From positions 1-9,788 of the forward strand of contig JAIVJP010000068.1 in assembly GCA_020199975.1 (NCBI GenBank): a stretch of DNA of 9,788 nt. The letters are read 5' to 3'. The DNA is from Acidobacteriota bacterium. GTDB taxonomy: Bacteria; Acidobacteriota; Blastocatellia; Pyrinomonadales; Pyrinomonadaceae. The notes beneath the pieces are model-generated. The model made no database searches, was not told where the DNA came from, and saw only the letters and a list, made by a program, of their open reading frames with translations. The first letter of the stretch is position 1. The number at the start of each line of letters is the position of its first letter. Made by a program: the position numbers and the translations under genes. Below, in pieces: positions 6,478 to 9,788 of this stretch.

Positions 6478-7318
6478 GCGTACTTAATCCGCGGGTCGAG
6501 CAGGGAGTAAACAAGGTCGGTGCACAGGTTCGCCACTGCCACACTGATCGAGATCATGAGGAAGATTCCCATGAGTACGGGGTAGTCTCTCATGGCGATT
6601 GAATCGATCAGCAGTCTACCAAGGCCCGGCCATGCAAACACAAGTTCTCTCGTAGCACGGTCAACATTTGTGTCCGGGTCAAGCGCATGACCTGAGCGAA
6701 CTGCACAATGGCGAGCGTAGCAGCCGGCAAGGTCAGATGACGGAGCACGTCGAGCAGATACGTTAACCCAGTCAATTCCTGATTGGCGGAAGACATATTC
6801 TGGGCCGGGAAGAGACCGATGTGGAGTGCAAAAACGATGAGTAGGAGCAGGCCGATCGAGAAAGAGGGAATCGAGTAACCTAAGAGCCCCACGGTGTTAA
6901 TGGCTCGATCAATAAACGAATTCTCCCGGCGTGCGGCTTCCACTCCCAGCACCACGCCAGCGGTAGTTGATAACAAAACCGCGCTCAGCATCAGCAGGAG
7001 CGTCGCGGGTATTCGCTCTAAGATGACGCGGAGGACGGGTTGCTGGTAGCCGAGCGAATATCCTAAGTCTCCGCAAAGAACGCTCGATAGATAGATCCAA
7101 AGTTGCGTGGTCAGCGGTTGATCCAAACCGAACTTCGCGCGAATGAATTCATAGTACTGCTGATCACCGCTCTGCCCTGCGAGCAGATGAACTGGGTCAC
7201 CCGGAGCGACATGAATCAAAAGAAAGTTGACTACAATTAAGATGAGGATCAGGAATAGCGATTGAACTGCACGCCTGATGAAAAACCGGCCCGAGTTACG
7301 CGAAAGTATCGATGTCAC
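6474..7318 (-). pseudogene. ABC transporter permease, DppB/OppB type (second set), internal deletion and frameshift
   Basis: The frame from GTG 7318 gives a good DppB-type start: basic residues and a first helix (about 12-35), V-A-P-G-D-P at 37-42, F-G-L-D-Q-P, E-R-I-P-A-T-L-L-L and A-A-R-R. It runs to V-L-R-E-N and then falls into L-C-L-H-G-R-A-L-V-D-C with a stop at 6608. In another frame, from about 6641, the proper family C-terminus appears: V-F-A-W-P-G-L-G-R-L-L-I-D-S, then M-R-D-Y-P, then L-L-D-P-R-I-K-Y-A. It ends in TGA 6476-6474, which overlaps the next gene's ATG. Compared with the sister B gene at 8279-8969, about 50 residues are missing at 6641-6645, including the whole EAA loop needed for ATPase coupling. 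A functional importer subunit is unlikely. Confidence 0.85.
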
Positions 7319-7355
7319 GTACCGAAGTTCCTTGACGAATTTGCTCTGGCTTCAC

Positions 7356-8282
7356 CTAACGCAATCGCGGATCAAGCGCATCCCGCAGCCCATCTCCAAG
7401 CAGGTTGAATCCCATTATCGCGAGGCTGATTGCCAGTCCCGGATAGATCATCAGTTGCGGCGCGCTGCGCAGGAACGGGCGTCCGTCATTGAGCATCGCG
7501 CCCCATTCCGCCGTGGGCGGCTGCACTCCGAGACCGAGAAAGTTTAGTCCGGAGATGGCTAAGAGCAAGCTTCCCATCTCCAACGTCGCGAGCACAATGA
7601 TCGGTGGAATCACATTCGGAATTACATGGCGAGTGATGATCCGGATGGGTGTGACGCCACCAGCGCGCGCCGCTTCGATGAATGGCCGCTCGCGCAGGGA
7701 GAGCACCAGCCCACGGACAATGCGCGCGTAAGACGCCCACCAAACACTTACTACGCCGATGAGCACGCTGCCTATGCCCATCCCAATAAAGCCCGTGATG
7801 GCCAGCGCCAGAAGGAGCATCGGGAAGGCTAACACCAGGTCCACTACCCACATGATGAGCGCGTCCAAGAACCCGCCGGCATAGCCTGACACCGCTCCCA
7901 CAACGACCCCGAGCAGCAGCACCAACAGCGAAGTTACGCCCGCAAACCCGAGCGACAACCGCGCACCGAAGAGTAGCCGGCTCAAGATGCAGCGACCAAG
8001 ATTATCCGTACCGAGCGGGAATGTGAGACTCGGAGACTGAAGCCGTTCCGAAAGCTGCTGCGCGGCCGGGTCGTGCGGTGCTAACAGGGGTGCGGTGAGC
8101 GCGAGGCCCGCGAGCAAGAAGACGATAGAGAGTCCTACGATCGCTGCCCAGTCACGCATCAAACGAACGAAGATACCGGGCCGCCCGACGGCGTGCAGCG
8201 AAATACTCTCAGCTCCCTGGCTCGCCATTTCGAAGGGTGCGTGTGGAGTTGCGCTCTCTAAAAGTATACGCTTGCTATTCAT
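7356..8282 (-). CDS. ABC transporter permease, DppC/OppC type (first set)
   Basis: An intact 308-residue C-type permease. A 45-residue hydrophilic lead comes before the first helix (about 46-66). Then A-P-H-D-P, L-G-T-D-N-L-G-R at 90-97, S-G-Y-A-G-G-F-L-D at 132-140, and the EAA loop E-A-A-R-A-G-G-V-T-P at 203-212 ending R-H-V-I-P-N. The C-terminal L-G-D-G-L-R-D-A-L-D-P-R is typical. Members pair with a B permease and two ATPases to import peptides, nickel chelates, opines or similar small solutes; the sequence does not tell which. The ATG overlaps the stop of the upstream B permease (ATGA, 8279-8282), so it is translationally coupled to it. A 37-base gap separates it from the second B permease, the only non-overlapping junction of the operon. 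Confidence 0.93.
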   Translation of the reverse strand: MNSKRILLESATPHAPFEMASQGAESISLHAVGRPGIFVRLMRDWAAIVGLSIVFLLAGLALTAPLLAPHDPAAQQLSERLQSPSLTFPLGTDNLGRCILSRLLFGARLSLGFAGVTSLLVLLLGVVVGAVSGYAGGFLDALIMWVVDLVLAFPMLLLALAITGFIGMGIGSVLIGVVSVWWASYARIVRGLVLSLRERPFIEAARAGGVTPIRIITRHVIPNVIPPIIVLATLEMGSLLLAISGLNFLGLGVQPPTAEWGAMLNDGRPFLRSAPQLMIYPGLAISLAIMGFNLLGDGLRDALDPRLR

Positions 8283-8969
8283 CGTCCATTGCGCCCCTTC
8301 TTTGCGTAACGTATGCGTGGATCAATCCAAGCATAGGATAGGTCCACGGCTGCGCTGATCAGGGTGAAAACCGCGCCCATAAAGATCACAAAGCCCTGAA
8401 TCATCGGATAATCACGGTCGTAAATCGAGTTTATCAACAGATTGCCAACGCCGGGCCACGCGAAGATCCCTTCTACGATCACGGCGCCGCCCAGAAGATG
8501 GCCGAAGGCGATGCCCGTAACAGTGAGCACAGGGAACAAAGCGGCTTTCAAAGAATGACGCCAGACGACTGACCACTCACTGAGTCCTTTCGCCCGCGCT
8601 GTGCGCACGAAGTCTTCGCCAAGCACTTCCAGCAGACTCGAGCGCGTCAGGCGCGCGAGCGTGGCCGCCGTGCCGAGGCCGAGCGTCAGCGCAGGCAGGA
8701 TCATTGCGCCTGGGCCATCGCGTCCAGCCACCGGCAGCCAGCCAAGAGCAAGCGCGAAGAGGCGGATTAGTAGGTAGCCGAGCCAGTAGCTTGGTAGTGA
8801 CGCGCCTAACAGTGCGCCTACACGCGCCGCATGGTCGAGCCAGGAAGCGCGCCTCACCGCCGCAAGCACACCCAACGGCAAGGCGATGGCAAGCGCGATG
8901 ACAAGCGCGGCAGATACCGAGCCAGAGCGGAACAAGGGAAAGGAAGCGGATCAGTACATAGCGTTTCAT
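8279..8969 (-). pseudogene. ABC transporter permease, DppB/OppB type (first set), N-terminal deletion and frameshift
   Basis: ATG 8969-8967 overlaps the stop of the solute-binding protein (ATGA) and starts MKRYVLIRFLSLVPLWLGI, the normal opening of a DppB permease. The frame then turns to nonsense (C-R-A-C-H-R). In the next frame, from about 8914, the family resumes well inside: S-A-A-L-V-I-A-L-A-I-A-L-P-L-G-V-L-A-A-V-R-R, then S-L-P-S-Y-W-L-G, the EAA-like loop R-T-A-R-A-K-G-L-S-E-W, I-F-A-W-P-G-V-G-N, and W-I-D-P-R-I-R-Y before the stop. Against the sister gene, about 80 residues are missing, including the first periplasmic loop with its V-x-P-G-D-P motif. A TTG at 8935 could start a shorter product beginning F-R-S-G-S-V-S, with five or fewer helices. 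It is most likely non-functional unless the deletion is an assembly artefact. Confidence 0.85.
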
Positions 8970-9788
8970 CGCTGGATGGTGATTGTATGCCAACGTTGAT
9001 TTAACAGCGACGGATGTGGAGTAAAGCCGCGCAAATCTACACGCATCGCGTAGATGCGCTTCAAGCCGGCAAGGGGGATGGTAATTGCTTCCTCATCTAC
9101 GAGCAGGTGCTGCGCTTCAGCGGAGCGGCGCATGGTCTCGTCGCGCTGATCCGTTTCGAGACCTGCTTCGATGATCGCATCAAAACGACCACCGGGCGCG
9201 AAGTGTCGCACAGTCTTCCCGGATGATTTGGAGTAGAAACGCAACGCGGGAAGGAAGATCGGGTTGCCATCATTTTGGTTGGGCGCTTCCAGATCGAGAT
9301 CAAACTCGCCGGCCTCGATTTGCGCCTGGTAAGACGCCGAGTCGGGAGACCTCACAATGTGCAATTCAATGCCGATAGTTGCCAGTTGTGCCTGTATGAA
9401 CTCAAGCGTCGCCGTGTCAAACTCTGGCCACGCGATCATCGTCAAAGTCAGCCGTCGTCCGTTGCGCACCCTCACGCCATCAGTCCCGGGCAGCCATCCT
9501 TCTTGCGCGAGCAAATGAGTTGCCTGCTCCTTATCAAAAACAAAGCCCTGAACAAGACCAGCGTAATCGCCTAACATGGCCCGCGGGCCTATCGTCGCAA
9601 TTAACTCTCCGTTGCCCTCCCAAATTTTTTCGATCAGCGTGCGACGGTCTATTGACGACGCTATTGCACGTCGTAAGTTTCTGTTCGCCAGCAGATCGTG
9701 AGGAGCTTTGCCGTGAGTGTTGAGAAGGATAGCAGCCACACGTCCAACAGGCGCTTCGATTACGTGCGTGCCTGTCTGCGCTCGCAAC
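8966..9788 (-). CDS. Family-5 ABC transporter solute-binding protein, C-terminal part (runs off right edge)
   Basis: About 274 residues of the second half of a DppA/OppA-type periplasmic binding protein; the N-terminal lobe and signal peptide lie beyond the right edge. Visible family features are N-R-N-L-R-R-A-I-A-S-S-I-D-R near the left of the fragment, the F-D-K-E-Q-A-T-H-L-L-A-Q-E-G-W segment, the L-A-T-I-G-I-E-L-H-I hinge region, G-E-F-D-L-D-L-E, and a C-terminal I-P-L-A-G-L-K-R-I-Y segment. It is not a close copy of the binding protein at 3860-5581 and has no C-terminal membrane helix. It ends in TGA 8968-8966, overlapping the ATG of the first B permease, and is the first visible gene of this operon. 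The ligand cannot be told. Confidence 0.92.
   Translation of the reverse strand, partial: LRAQTGTHVIEAPVGRVAAILLNTHGKAPHDLLANRNLRRAIASSIDRRTLIEKIWEGNGELIATIGPRAMLGDYAGLVQGFVFDKEQATHLLAQEGWLPGTDGVRVRNGRRLTLTMIAWPEFDTATLEFIQAQLATIGIELHIVRSPDSASYQAQIEAGEFDLDLEAPNQNDGNPIFLPALRFYSKSSGKTVRHFAPGGRFDAIIEAGLETDQRDETMRRSAEAQHLLVDEEAITIPLAGLKRIYAMRVDLRGFTPHPSLLNQRWHTITIQR

Noticed and set aside
7278..8358. Several open frames of 60-90 codons on the plus strand opposite the permeases
   Set aside because: Their composition is that of antisense shadows of membrane genes, with no ribosome sites and no recognisable domains.
8883..8906. Tandem 12-base repeat (GCTTGTCATCGC, GCTTGCCATCGC)
   Set aside because: It encodes A-L-V-I-A-L-A-I in a membrane helix, where such repeats are common; it is close to the deletion junction but there is no direct evidence that it caused it.
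8577..8993. 138-codon open frame starting MAYNHH, as a separate gene
   Set aside because: Only its segment from 8969 (MKRYVLIRFL) is the genuine permease start; the rest is cysteine- and arginine-rich nonsense in the wrong frame over the permease body.

Overview
The window looks like chromosomal bacterial DNA of moderate, slightly GC-rich composition, with ordinary bacterial start and stop use, GGAGG-type ribosome sites and ATGA gene overlaps. Nothing fixes the taxon. The gene mix (an exported orphan, a LuxI/FeeM-like acyltransferase, a long transaldolase-like enzyme and duplicated peptide-type ABC transporters) would suit a soil or sediment heterotroph such as an acidobacterium, but this is only a guess. 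No RNA gene, CRISPR array, transposase or phage gene was seen.

Layout: (1) 1-315, minus strand, the first 105 codons of an aldehyde dehydrogenase that runs off the left edge. (2) 316-846, a gene-poor stretch of 531 bases holding short protein-like relics: a frameshifted lipoprotein leader, the first 25 residues of an alpha/beta-hydrolase, and possibly a third. (3) 847-5581, four tightly spaced plus-strand genes: an exported protein of unknown function, a LuxI/FeeM-like N-acyltransferase, a transaldolase-superfamily protein whose N-terminus sits in a different frame, and a family-5 solute-binding protein with a C-terminal membrane anchor. (4) 5584-9788, a minus-strand dipeptide/oligopeptide-type transporter operon, in transcription order solute-binding protein (partial), B permease, C permease, second B permease, second C permease. 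Three of its four junctions are ATGA overlaps.

The transporter region holds two full sets of membrane components, and the plus-strand solute-binding protein may be the partner of the second set. The two operons converge with only two bases between their stop codons. No ATPase genes are in view. Most notable is that both B-type permeases are broken: each has lost an internal block (about 80 residues near the N-terminus in one, about 50 residues including the ATPase-contact EAA loop in the other) and changes frame at the junction, whereas both C-type permeases are intact. With the frameshift in the transaldolase-like gene and the relics in 316-846, the window suggests either ongoing gene decay or a poor assembly, and read-level evidence is needed to tell which.

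The best candidate for something little described is the plus-strand cluster: an N-acyltransferase of the autoinducer-synthase fold beside a large transaldolase-like enzyme that keeps its catalytic residues, with a secreted orphan protein and an anchored binding protein.
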